Shown here piece by piece: positions 34,147 through 43,117 of a stretch of 64,000 nt of DNA. This DNA comes from Chromatiaceae bacterium. Its GTDB lineage: Bacteria > Pseudomonadota > Gammaproteobacteria > Chromatiales > Chromatiaceae. Position 1 is the first letter of the stretch; each line of letters starts with the position of its first letter. Position numbers and translations under genes: made by a program. The stretch is taken from the NCBI GenBank assembly GCA_016714645.1, contig JADKCI010000001.1, forward strand, positions 558,001 to 622,000, given 5' to 3'. The notes beneath the pieces were generated by a model. That model was given only the letters and a program-made list of their open reading frames with translations, searched no databases and was not told the DNA's origin.

Positions 34147-36183
34147 ATGGACAACCCCCTCATCGACATGCCCGGCCTGCCCCCCTTTGGCCGCATCCTG
34201 CCCGAGCAGGTGGAACCCGCCATCGATACCCTGCTGGCCCGCAACCGCGCCCGCATCACGGAACTCGCCCAGGGTGCGGACCCCCCTACCTGGGAGAACT
34301 TCATCGAGCCCCTGGAGATGCTCGGCGATGGCCTGGAGCGCGCCTGGTCACCCGTCGGCCATCTCAACGCCGTCATGAACAGCGAGGCCCTGCGCTCCGC
34401 CTACAACGCTTGCCTGCCCAAGCTCAGCGACTACGCCTCCGAGCTTGGCCAGAACCGGGCCCTGTTCGATGGCTATCGCGCCGTCGCCGCCCAGGAGCAC
34501 CTGGACGCCACTCAGCGCCAACTGCTCGCCAATGCCCTGCGCGACTTTCACCTCTCCGGCGTGGATCTGCCCTCGAACCAGCAGAGCCGCTTCAAGGCAA
34601 TCGACCGGGAACTGTCGCGCCTCGGGTCCAAGTTCTCCGAGAACCTCCTGGATGCCACCAACGCCTGGAGCAAGCCTATCGAGGATGAGGCCCAGCTGGC
34701 CGGCCTGCCGGAATCCGCCCGCGCCCTGGCCCGCCAGACCGCCGAGCGCCGCGGCGCGCCCGGCTGGGTCCTGACCCTCGATTTCCCCTCCTACCAGCCG
34801 GTCATGACCTACGCCGATGACGCGGCCCTGCGCCGCGAAGTGTATGAGGCCTATACCACCCGTGCCTCCGAGCTCGGCCCCCATGCCGGCCAATGGGACA
34901 ACGGCGCCATCATGGATGAGCTCCTGGCCCTGCGGCACGAGCAGGCCCAGCTCCTCGGCTTCGCCAACTATGCCGAACGCTCCCTGGCCACCAAGATGGC
35001 CCGTTCCCCCGAGGAGGTGATGGGCTTCCTCGCCGGCCTGGCGCAACGGGTCGTGACGCAGGCCCGCCAGGAGATTGAAGAGGTACGCGACTTTGCCCGG
35101 ACCCTGGGGGGCCCCGGTGCTATCGAGCCCTGGGACCTGGCCTACTATGCCGAAAAGCTGCGCGAGCATCGCTATGCCATCACCCAGGAGGAGCTGAGGC
35201 CCTATTTCCCCATCAGCCGAGTCCTCGGCGGCCTCTTCAAGCTGCTGGAGCGGCTCTTCGACATCCGCCTCCGCGAGGTCCAGGGGGTCGATACCTGGCA
35301 TCCGGATGTGCGCTTTTTCGAGATCCGCGCGGGCGATGGCGACTTGCGGGGCCAGTTCTACCTCGACCCCTTTGCCCGTCCCAACAAGCGCGGCGGGGCC
35401 TGGATGGATGTCTGCGTCAACCGGCTCCACACCGCCACCTGCGATCAGATCCCCTGCGCCTACCTGGTGTGTAACTTCTCCCCGCCCGTGGGGGATCAGC
35501 CCTCGCTGCTGACCCATACCGAGGTCCTGACCCTCTTCCACGAGTGCGGCCACGGCTTGCACCACCTGCTGACCCAGATCGATTATCCCGCCGTCGGCGG
35601 CATCTCCGGCGTGCCCTGGGATGCGGTGGAGCTGCCCAGCCAGTTCCTGGAAAACTGGTGCTGGGAGCGGGAGTCCCTGGACCTCATATCCGGCCAGGTG
35701 GCCACCGGCGAGCCCATCCCCGATGGGCTATACCAGCGGATGCGGGCCGCCAGGAATTTCCAGTCCGCCATCCAGATGGCCCGTCAACTCGAATTCGCCC
35801 TGTTCGACTTCCGCATCCATCTCGAATACGACCCGGCTCGGGGCGGGCGCATCCAGGAGATCCTCGACCAGGTGCGCGACCAGGTGGCTCCCCTCAAGCC
35901 CCCGGCCTTCAACCGCTTTGCCCAGGGCTTCTCGCACATCTTCGGCGGCGGTTACGCGGCGGGCTACTACAGTTACAAATGGGCCGAGGTCCTGTCCGCC
36001 GATGCCTTCTCCCTCTTCGAGGAAAGGGGCGTTCTCGATAGCGCCACCGGCCGCGCCTTCCGCCAAAACATCCTGGAACAGGGCGGCTCCCGCCCGGCCA
36101 TGGACCTCTATGTGGCCTTCCGGGGCCGCGAGCCCACGATCGACGCCTTGCTCCGCCATAGCGGTATCGCTATCGCGGCTTGA
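34147..36183 (+). CDS. prlC: Oligopeptidase A (M3 family)
   Basis: Cytoplasmic zinc metallopeptidase (678 aa) that degrades peptides such as cleaved signal peptides. The zinc motif HECGH lies at residues 465-469, with the distal Glu495 in VELPSQ. The conserved GGGYAAGYYSYKWAEVLSADAF segment closes the domain. The start ATG at 34147 has ACGAGG 5-9 bases upstream. The length equals that of E. coli OpdA. It lies just before ubiD. Confidence 0.96.
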   Translation: MDNPLIDMPGLPPFGRILPEQVEPAIDTLLARNRARITELAQGADPPTWENFIEPLEMLGDGLERAWSPVGHLNAVMNSEALRSAYNACLPKLSDYASELGQNRALFDGYRAVAAQEHLDATQRQLLANALRDFHLSGVDLPSNQQSRFKAIDRELSRLGSKFSENLLDATNAWSKPIEDEAQLAGLPESARALARQTAERRGAPGWVLTLDFPSYQPVMTYADDAALRREVYEAYTTRASELGPHAGQWDNGAIMDELLALRHEQAQLLGFANYAERSLATKMARSPEEVMGFLAGLAQRVVTQARQEIEEVRDFARTLGGPGAIEPWDLAYYAEKLREHRYAITQEELRPYFPISRVLGGLFKLLERLFDIRLREVQGVDTWHPDVRFFEIRAGDGDLRGQFYLDPFARPNKRGGAWMDVCVNRLHTATCDQIPCAYLVCNFSPPVGDQPSLLTHTEVLTLFHECGHGLHHLLTQIDYPAVGGISGVPWDAVELPSQFLENWCWERESLDLISGQVATGEPIPDGLYQRMRAARNFQSAIQMARQLEFALFDFRIHLEYDPARGGRIQEILDQVRDQVAPLKPPAFNRFAQGFSHIFGGGYAAGYYSYKWAEVLSADAFSLFEERGVLDSATGRAFRQNILEQGGSRPAMDLYVAFRGREPTIDALLRHSGIAIAA

Positions 36184-36278
36184 TGATGGGCGGCGAGACA
36201 GGCCTGCCGGTTTGTGCAGGCCCTGGCTCTAAATCCCATCGGGTCAAGGATCAATTCTCCGACTGGCGCTTTAGATCT

Positions 36279-37745
36279 ATGAAATACGCTGACTTACGAG
36301 ATTTCATCGCCCAATTGGAGGCGCGGGGGGAGCTCAAGCGCATCCGCGCCGAGGTCGATCCCTACCTGGAGATCACGGAGATCTGCGACCGGACCCTGCG
36401 GGCTGGGGGCCCGGCCCTCCTCTTCGAGCGGCCCAAGGGCTCGGAGATACCTCTGCTGGGCAACCTCTTCGGCACCCCCAACCGGGTGGCCATGGGCATG
36501 GGCGAGGAATCCGTGACGGCCCTGCGCGGGGTCGGCCAGTTGCTGGCCAGCCTCAAGGAGCCCGAGCCCCCCCGGGGCATGAAGGATGCCTGGGAAAAAT
36601 TGGCGGTCTTTCGCAAGGCCCTGGACATGGCTCCCAAGCAGATCAAAGGTCCGCCCTGTCAGGAGGTGGTGCTGGAGGGCCAGGATGTGGATCTTGGGCG
36701 GCTGCCCATCCAGACCTGCTGGCCCGGTGACGCCGGTCCCCTCATCACCTGGGGTCTGGTCATCACCCGGGGCCCGGACAAGCCGCGCCAGAACCTGGGC
36801 ATCTACCGCATGCAGGTGCTGGGGCCGAACCGGGTCATCATGCGTTGGCTGGCCCATCGCGGCGGCGCCCTGGATTTTCGCGAATGGACCCGCGCCCACC
36901 CGGGCGAGCCCTTCCCCGTCTCGGTGGCCCTGGGCGCCGACCCGGCCACCATCCTCGGTGCCGTCACCCCGGTGCCAGACAGCCTGTCGGAATATGGCTT
37001 CGCGGGCCTGCTGCGGGGCAGTCGCACCGAGGTCGCCGCCAGCATCGGCAATGCGCTACAGGTGCCCGCCCGGGCGGAAATCGTACTGGAGGGCCGCATC
37101 CATCCCAATGACACCGCCCTGGAGGGGCCCTTCGGCGACCATACCGGCTATTACAACGAGGTGGACCGCTTCCCGGTCCTGACCCTCGATCGCATCAGCC
37201 ATCGTCGCCAGCCCATCTATCACAGCACCTACACTGGCCGGCCGCCGGATGAACCCGCCATCCTGGGGGTGGCCCTCAACGAGGTCTTCGTGCCCATCCT
37301 GCAAAAGCAGTTCCCGGAGATCCTGGATTTCTATCTGCCGCCCGAGGGCTGTTCCTACCGGCTGGCGGTGGTGAGCCTGAAAAAGCAGTACCCCGGCCAC
37401 GCCAAGCGCATCATGCTCGGCGTCTGGTCTTTCCTGCGCCAGTTCATGTACACCAAGTTCGTGATCGTGGTGGACGACGACATCAATACCCGGGACTGGA
37501 AGGACGTCATCTGGGCCATGACCACCCGCATGGACCCGGCGCGGGACACGGTCACCATCGAGAACACGCCCATCGACTACCTGGACTTCGCCTCCCCCGT
37601 CTCCGGGCTGGGCTCCAAGATCGGCTTCGACGCCACCAACAAGTGGCCGGGCGAGACCAGCCGGGAATGGGGCAAGCCCATCGAGATGACGGCGGCGGTA
37701 CGTCAGCGGGTGGATGCCCTCTGGGCTGAGTTGGGGATAAGCTGA
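36279..37745 (+). CDS. ubiD: 3-octaprenyl-4-hydroxybenzoate decarboxylase UbiD
   Basis: Prenylated-FMN-dependent decarboxylase of ubiquinone biosynthesis (488 aa). The diagnostic ITWGLVITRGP...NLGIYRMQVLGPNRVIMRWLAHRG region and the CSYRLAVVSLKKQYPGHAKRIM segment are present, as is EGPFGDHTGYYN with the conserved Glu residues. It needs the flavin prenyltransferase UbiX, which is not in this window. The ATG at 36279 gives the family's MKYADLRDFI start; a 33-codon upstream extension lacks homology. Confidence 0.95.
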   Translation: MKYADLRDFIAQLEARGELKRIRAEVDPYLEITEICDRTLRAGGPALLFERPKGSEIPLLGNLFGTPNRVAMGMGEESVTALRGVGQLLASLKEPEPPRGMKDAWEKLAVFRKALDMAPKQIKGPPCQEVVLEGQDVDLGRLPIQTCWPGDAGPLITWGLVITRGPDKPRQNLGIYRMQVLGPNRVIMRWLAHRGGALDFREWTRAHPGEPFPVSVALGADPATILGAVTPVPDSLSEYGFAGLLRGSRTEVAASIGNALQVPARAEIVLEGRIHPNDTALEGPFGDHTGYYNEVDRFPVLTLDRISHRRQPIYHSTYTGRPPDEPAILGVALNEVFVPILQKQFPEILDFYLPPEGCSYRLAVVSLKKQYPGHAKRIMLGVWSFLRQFMYTKFVIVVDDDINTRDWKDVIWAMTTRMDPARDTVTIENTPIDYLDFASPVSGLGSKIGFDATNKWPGETSREWGKPIEMTAAVRQRVDALWAELGIS

Positions 37746-37788
37746 GCCTGGGCCGCGGGCCCGGTAGCGATCCTGCTCTCAATGTCCC

Positions 37789-37820
37789 AAAAAATAGAGG
37801 CGCTCCCTTTCGAAAGCGCC
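37789..37820 (-). terminator. Rho-independent terminator of the RND efflux operon
   Basis: Read on the minus strand, GGCGCT and AGCGCC form a 6-bp stem around TTCGAAAGGG (37799-37820). It is followed by TCTA and then six T residues (the A-run at 37789-37794 on the plus strand). It sits between ubiD and the RND gene, which converge. Confidence 0.8.
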
Positions 37821-37873
37821 CCGTATTCGGAGGCCGCTGGGAGGGACCTGCCCTCCCCGAATTCTCGGCCAAC

Positions 37874-40800
37874 TCACCCCGTTGCCGTGCGAATCCACTC
37901 CACCCGCTTGCGCATGACCCCGTAATAGACCACCGGGATGACCACCAGGGTCAGAACGGTGGAGACGAAGAGACCAAAGAGCAGGGACACCGCCAGGCCC
38001 GAGAAGATGGGGTCGTCCAGGATGAAGAGGGCCCCGGCCATGGCCGCGAAGGCGGTGAGGGCGATGGGCTTGGCGCGGACCACGGCCGAGCGCACCACCG
38101 CCGCCTCCAGGGTCAGGCCTCCCCGCACCTCCTGATTGATGAAGTCCACTAGCAGGATGGAATTGCGGACGATGATGCCGGCCAAGGCAATCATGCCGAT
38201 CATGGAGGTGGCCGTGAACTGGGCCCCCAGGAGGGCATGGCCGGGCATGATGCCGATGATGGTCAGCGGGATGGGGGCCATGATGACCAGGGGCACCAGG
38301 TAGCTGCGGAATTGACCCACCACCAGGAGGTAGATAAGGATCAGCCCCACGCCATAGGCAATACCCATGTCGCGGAAGGTGTCATAGGTGACCTGCCACT
38401 CCCCATCCCACTTAAGGCTGTATTCGTAGGGGTTCAGGGGCGGGCGCAGGAACCACTGCTCCAGCCCCAGGTTGTCGGCCAGGGTAGCCGAGATCTCGAA
38501 GAGGCCGTAGAGGGGACTGTCCGTCGCCCCCGCCATGTCACCCGTCACATAGACCAGCGGCAGCAGGTCCTTGTGATAGATGCTGTGCTCCCGGGTCGTC
38601 TCCACCAGGCTGACGATCTCCGACAGGGGGACCAATTGCCCGCCCTGGGCGCGCACCCGCAGGGCCAGCACCTGTTCCAGGTCAGCCTTGTCGGCCTCGC
38701 CATACTCGACCCGGATGGGCACGGCATACTTGACGTTGGCCCCATGGAGGAAACTCATGTCCTCGCCGTCCAGCACCGTGGCCAGCGCCTGGGCGACGGC
38801 GCTCTGGGCCACGCCGAGGCGCGCCGCCTTGGCCCGATCGACCACCACCATCAGCTTAGGGGCGGGAAATTCCACCGAGTCATCCACGTCCACGATATCC
38901 GCCGTCTGCTCGAAGACGCCGCGCACCTGCTTGGCGATGCCGATCTGTCCCGCGTAGTCGAGGCCGTAGATCTCGGCGACCAGGGGTGAGAGCACGGGCG
39001 GTCCGGGCGGAATCTCCACCACCTTGGCGTTACCCTGGTACCGGCGGGCGATAGCCTGGAGGGGGTCGCGCACCGCCTGGGCCACCTCGTGACTTTTGCG
39101 ATCGCGATGGTGCTTGTCCACCAGGTTGACCTGGATATCACCCAGGTGGGCCCCCTCGCGGAGGTAGTACTGGCGCACCAGGCCATTGAAATTGATGGGG
39201 GCGGCCGTGCCGGCGTACACCTGATAATCCGTGACCTCTGGCACCTGGGCCAGGTAGTGACCCAACTCGGCCAGAACCCGCGCCGTCTGCTCCAGGCTGG
39301 TGCCCTCGGGCATGTCCAGCACCACCTGGAACTCGGACTTGTTGTCAAAGGGCAGCATCTTGAGGATCACCGCCTTGCTGGTCACCAGGCCGATGGAACC
39401 GGCGATCAGCAGCAGGATGCCGCCCAGCAGGAGCCAGCGATTGACCCAGCCGGACCGGCCGACCAGGAAGGGGGAGATGGCGCCGTGGAACAGGGTCCGC
39501 ATCCAGCCACCATCGGCATCGGGACCGGGGCCATGGGCACCACCCGCCTGGGCATGGGCCCGTCGGCCGAGCATGAAGTTGGTCATCCAGGGGGTAAAGA
39601 CGAAGGCCACCACCAGGGAGATGAGCATGCCCAGGGAGGCATTGATGGGGATCGGGCTCATGTAGGGCCCCATGAGTCCAGTGACGAAGGCCATGGGCAG
39701 GAGGGCGGCGATGACGGTGAAGGTCGCCAGGATGGTGGGCCCGCCCACCTCATCCACCGCCGTGGGCATGAGGTCCAGGAGCTTTTTGGAACTCAGAGCC
39801 ATGTGGCGGTGGATGTTCTCGACCACCACGATGGCGTCGTCCACCAGGATACCAATAGAGAAGATGAGGGCGAAAAGGGACACGCGGTTGAGGGTGAAGC
39901 CCCAGGCCCAGGAGGCAAAAAGGGTCAGGGCCAGGGTGACGATGATGGCCGCGCCCACGATGATGGATTCCCGCCAACCAATGGCGAAGATGACCAGAAT
40001 GATAACGGACAGAGTGGCGAAGCTCAGCTTTTGGATCAACTTCTGGGCCTTGGCATCGGCAGTGGCGCCATAGTTACGCGTCACCGTCACCTCGATACCC
40101 TCGGGGATGAAGGTGCCCTCGAGTTGGGCAAAACGGTCTATGACCCGCTCCGCCACCTCGACGGCATTGATCCCCTCCTGCTTGGCCACGGCGATGGTGA
40201 CCGCTGGCGTGGTGCCAGCCAGCTTTACGCCGCTGTGCTCGCTACCCGGTCCCGCCCCTAGCCAGACATAGGACCCGGGGGGCTCCGGGCCCCGCTCAAT
40301 GCGGGCCAGGTCGCGCAGAAAGACCGGCCGGCCACCATGCAGGCCCACCACCAGGTCGCCGACCTCCTCCACCGTCAGGAGGAAGGTGCCGGCCTGGACC
40401 AGGATCTCCTGGTTGTCGTGGGTCAGGGCGATATCGTCGCGGGTGTGATTGGCGGCACCCAGGGCCAGCCGCAGGTCATCCAGATCGATGCCGAAGCCGG
40501 CCAGGGCCTGAGGATCAAGGAGGACCCGCGCCACCTGGGCCGGCGTGCCCAGGGTGTAGACGTCCCGGGTACCGGGCACCCGCTTGATCTCCTGTTCCAG
40601 GGCGTGGGCCACCTTGCCCAGTTCGAAGGCGCCAAGGGTCTCGTTCCGGGACCAGAGGGTGGCGGTGATGATAGGCACGTCGTCGATGCCCTTGGGTTTG
40701 ATCAGGGGCTGGCCCACGCCCAGGTTGGACGGCAGCCAGTCCTGATTGGACAGGATCTTGGAGTAGAGGCGGACGATGGCGTCGGTGCGGTCCTCGCCCA

Positions 40801-41110
40801 CCTGGAACTGCACCGTGACCACCGCCAGGCCGGGTCGGGAAACGGAATAGACATGCTTGACGCCCTTCATCTCCGACAGCACCTGCTCCGCCGGGCCGGC
40901 GACCAACTGCTCGACTTCGGCGGCCCCGGCGCCCGGGAAGGGAATGAAAATATCGGCGAAGGTGACGTTAATCTGGGGCTCTTCCTCCCGGGGCGTCACC
41001 AGGATGGCGAAGAGGCCCAGCAGCAGACCCACCAGGGCCAGCAGAGGGGTGATGGCGGAGTCCTGGAAGCGGGCCGTGACCCGCCCGGAGATGCCAAATT
41101 GTTCAGCCAT
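37874..41110 (-). CDS. RND family efflux transporter permease (AcrB/HAE-type)
   Basis: Proton-driven inner-membrane pump (1078 aa) of the resistance-nodulation-division superfamily. It has two large periplasmic loops, about 12 membrane helices, and the TM4 proton-relay aspartates in SIGILVDDAIVVVENIHRHM (near residue 423). The protein lacks the typical HME heavy-metal motif, so an HAE-like or broad substrate range is more likely. It starts within the end of the adaptor gene (8-base overlap). No outer-membrane TolC-type gene is adjacent. Confidence 0.92.
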   Translation of the reverse strand: MAEQFGISGRVTARFQDSAITPLLALVGLLLGLFAILVTPREEEPQINVTFADIFIPFPGAGAAEVEQLVAGPAEQVLSEMKGVKHVYSVSRPGLAVVTVQFQVGEDRTDAIVRLYSKILSNQDWLPSNLGVGQPLIKPKGIDDVPIITATLWSRNETLGAFELGKVAHALEQEIKRVPGTRDVYTLGTPAQVARVLLDPQALAGFGIDLDDLRLALGAANHTRDDIALTHDNQEILVQAGTFLLTVEEVGDLVVGLHGGRPVFLRDLARIERGPEPPGSYVWLGAGPGSEHSGVKLAGTTPAVTIAVAKQEGINAVEVAERVIDRFAQLEGTFIPEGIEVTVTRNYGATADAKAQKLIQKLSFATLSVIILVIFAIGWRESIIVGAAIIVTLALTLFASWAWGFTLNRVSLFALIFSIGILVDDAIVVVENIHRHMALSSKKLLDLMPTAVDEVGGPTILATFTVIAALLPMAFVTGLMGPYMSPIPINASLGMLISLVVAFVFTPWMTNFMLGRRAHAQAGGAHGPGPDADGGWMRTLFHGAISPFLVGRSGWVNRWLLLGGILLLIAGSIGLVTSKAVILKMLPFDNKSEFQVVLDMPEGTSLEQTARVLAELGHYLAQVPEVTDYQVYAGTAAPINFNGLVRQYYLREGAHLGDIQVNLVDKHHRDRKSHEVAQAVRDPLQAIARRYQGNAKVVEIPPGPPVLSPLVAEIYGLDYAGQIGIAKQVRGVFEQTADIVDVDDSVEFPAPKLMVVVDRAKAARLGVAQSAVAQALATVLDGEDMSFLHGANVKYAVPIRVEYGEADKADLEQVLALRVRAQGGQLVPLSEIVSLVETTREHSIYHKDLLPLVYVTGDMAGATDSPLYGLFEISATLADNLGLEQWFLRPPLNPYEYSLKWDGEWQVTYDTFRDMGIAYGVGLILIYLLVVGQFRSYLVPLVIMAPIPLTIIGIMPGHALLGAQFTATSMIGMIALAGIIVRNSILLVDFINQEVRGGLTLEAAVVRSAVVRAKPIALTAFAAMAGALFILDDPIFSGLAVSLLFGLFVSTVLTLVVIPVVYYGVMRKRVEWIRTATG

Positions 41111-42146
41111 CGCTCCGCTCCCCGGCCCGTGCCTTGAGCAGGGTACCGGCGGCGATGGGGTCCAGGGCCACCCGTTCGCCCTCGGTCAGACCCGACAGGA
41201 CCACCCAGGCATCCCCCAGATCACGGCCCAGGCGGATCTGGCGGAAGCGGATCTGGCCATCCGCCAGGACATAGACCCCGGTGACCTCCGAGCGGTGCAC
41301 CACGGCGGGCTTGGGGATCGCCAGTTCCCGCTTTTCGCCCGTGATGAAGCCGATTTTGACGAACATGCCCGGAAAGAGATCGGCTAGATCGGGCGGGAGA
41401 TCCAGGCGTACCTTAAAGGTATTCGAGCCTTGATCCGCGAAGGGAAAGACGGTCATCTGGGCCGCCTCCACCCGGGCGCCACCCGGCAATTGGATGCGCG
41501 CCCCCTGGCCCGCGCGGACCTCCTGGATCATGTTTTGAGGGACATCCACGGAGACCCTCAGATTCCGGAGCGCAATGCCCGTCATGAGCGCCTGGCCCGG
41601 ATTGGCCATCTCTCCGACCTGGACATGGCGCCGGGTGACCAGGCCGGAATAGGGGGCGCGGACCTGGGTATATTCCAGTTGCTCCACGGCCTGCTCCGTG
41701 GCGGCGGTGGCGGCCTCGACGCGGGCCTGGGCGTTCTTGACGTCCGCGATGGCCTTGTCCATGACGGACTCCGAGGACATCTTCTTGTTGAACATCTCCT
41801 TGATGCGTTCGAACTCCTCATGGGCGTTTTTCAGGGTGGCCTCGGCCGAATTCAGTTCCGCCGTCGCCTGGGCAACCCGCGACCGCTGTTCTGTATCCTT
41901 GATGCGGGCTATCACCGTGCCTGCCTCGACGTAGTCGTCCACGTCGAAGAGGACCTCCTGGACCTGACCCTGGGTCTGGGCGGAGACCGTGGTCTGCTGG
42001 ACGGCTTCGATCACGCCATCGAGCTGGTATTCACGGGGGACGGACCGGTAAGCGACCGTTGCGCTGTCCAACTGGGCGGGGTTGAGGTCCGCCAGCCCGG
42101 TGGCCGCCAGGGCGGACAGGAGGGGGATCAGGGAGGCCATGCTCAT
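41103..42146 (-). CDS. Periplasmic adaptor of the RND pump (HlyD/MFP family)
   Basis: Membrane fusion protein (347 aa) with an N-terminal signal or anchor (MSMASLIPLLSALAATGLA). A lipoyl-like hairpin domain (TVSAQTQGQVQEVLFDVDDYVEAGTVIARI) has a coiled-coil insertion around residues 85-155, and beta-barrel and membrane-proximal domains follow (QLPGGARVEAAQMTVFPFAD). It is not a lipoprotein, because no lipobox Cys is seen. The ATG at 42146 has AGAGGGA at about 9 bases; a longer frame starting in the ttcA region has no support. The RND pump follows with an 8-base overlap. Confidence 0.9.
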   Translation of the reverse strand: MSMASLIPLLSALAATGLADLNPAQLDSATVAYRSVPREYQLDGVIEAVQQTTVSAQTQGQVQEVLFDVDDYVEAGTVIARIKDTEQRSRVAQATAELNSAEATLKNAHEEFERIKEMFNKKMSSESVMDKAIADVKNAQARVEAATAATEQAVEQLEYTQVRAPYSGLVTRRHVQVGEMANPGQALMTGIALRNLRVSVDVPQNMIQEVRAGQGARIQLPGGARVEAAQMTVFPFADQGSNTFKVRLDLPPDLADLFPGMFVKIGFITGEKRELAIPKPAVVHRSEVTGVYVLADGQIRFRQIRLGRDLGDAWVVLSGLTEGERVALDPIAAGTLLKARAGERSDG

Positions 42147-42178
42147 GAGAAGAGTCCCTCTGGAGGAAAGTGTGGAGG

Positions 42179-43030
42179 TCACGGATGGGTCGTTGAGTGA
42201 TGGGCTGGGTATTGAATCGGGTCCGGTGCCGCGCCTGGGGCCACCAAGGGGAAGCATCGTCGTGCCGTTCGATCCTGGGCCGCGGTCGGGCTCACGGCAA
42301 TGCCTTCCGTCAATAGGGGTCGGATGGCATGCAAAATGTTGCCAAAAAGCCGCGGATGTTCCGCCTCCTCCCGCGCCAGCAGGGCCTTCATATGCTCGCG
42401 GCGACTCGGGGCGGAGAAACAGGCCGGGCAGGAATCCGGCACGACCGGCAGGCCGGCGGCGTGGGCGAAGTCCGCGGTCTGGCGTTCCCGGCAGTAGGCC
42501 AGGGGGCGGATGATGCGCACGTCGCCCGCGTCATTGAGATAGTGGGCCTTCATGGTGCGCAACTGGCCGCCATGAAAGAGGGACAGCAGCAGGCTCTCCG
42601 CCAAATCGTCCAGGTGCTGCCCCAGGGCCAGGACGCCGTAGCCCTGTTCCCGGCACAGGCGGTACATGATGCCGCGCTTCATGCGCGAGCAATAGGCGCA
42701 GAAGGAGTCGCCATCCATGTGGCGCTTGGCCTGCTCCATGATCGGCTGTTGTTCGTAGTGCCAAGGTACGCCCAAGGCCTCGTAATAATCCTTGAGGGAC
42801 TGGGGATCGAAGCCGGGCACCTCCGGGTCCACCGTCAGGACGGCCAGCTCGAACCGCACCGGGGCATAGCCTTGCAGGTGTCGCAGCAGGTGCAGCAGGG
42901 AGAGCGAGTCCTTGCCCCCGGAGACCCCCAGCAGGATGCGATCTCCATCGCGGATCATGCCGTAATCGACGATGGCCCGGCCCACGAGGCGTAGCAGGGA
43001 CTTGGGTGGTTTGACCAGGTTGGCATTCAT
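42179..43030 (-). CDS. ttcA: tRNA 2-thiocytidine(32) synthetase TtcA
   Basis: ATP- and [4Fe-4S]-dependent enzyme that thiolates C32 of some tRNAs (283 aa). The PP-loop is SGGKDS at residues 37-42. The cluster cysteines are Cys111 and Cys114 (CAYC) with SRMKRGIMYR after them, and a further CPAC pair is at 201-204. QHLDDLAE carries the conserved Asp pair. It is 32 bases upstream of the adaptor start in the same direction; co-transcription with the efflux operon is possible but functionally unexplained. Confidence 0.92.
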   Translation of the reverse strand: MNANLVKPPKSLLRLVGRAIVDYGMIRDGDRILLGVSGGKDSLSLLHLLRHLQGYAPVRFELAVLTVDPEVPGFDPQSLKDYYEALGVPWHYEQQPIMEQAKRHMDGDSFCAYCSRMKRGIMYRLCREQGYGVLALGQHLDDLAESLLLSLFHGGQLRTMKAHYLNDAGDVRIIRPLAYCRERQTADFAHAAGLPVVPDSCPACFSAPSRREHMKALLAREEAEHPRLFGNILHAIRPLLTEGIAVSPTAAQDRTARRCFPLVAPGAAPDPIQYPAHHSTTHP

Positions 43031-43117
43031 AGTCCGGCAAGTTTAGCAGCTTGCCGGGGGGATACGTGCCCGCGAACCTTGATCAAGCCTGTCCGGGTGG
43101 GCTGGGGCATCCCCGGC

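Noticed and set aside
39089..40261. A 390-codon plus-strand frame inside the RND pump gene
   Set aside because: It is antisense to the intact pump frame and its product is a His/Gly/Gln-rich low-complexity sequence without homology, typical of a shadow frame.
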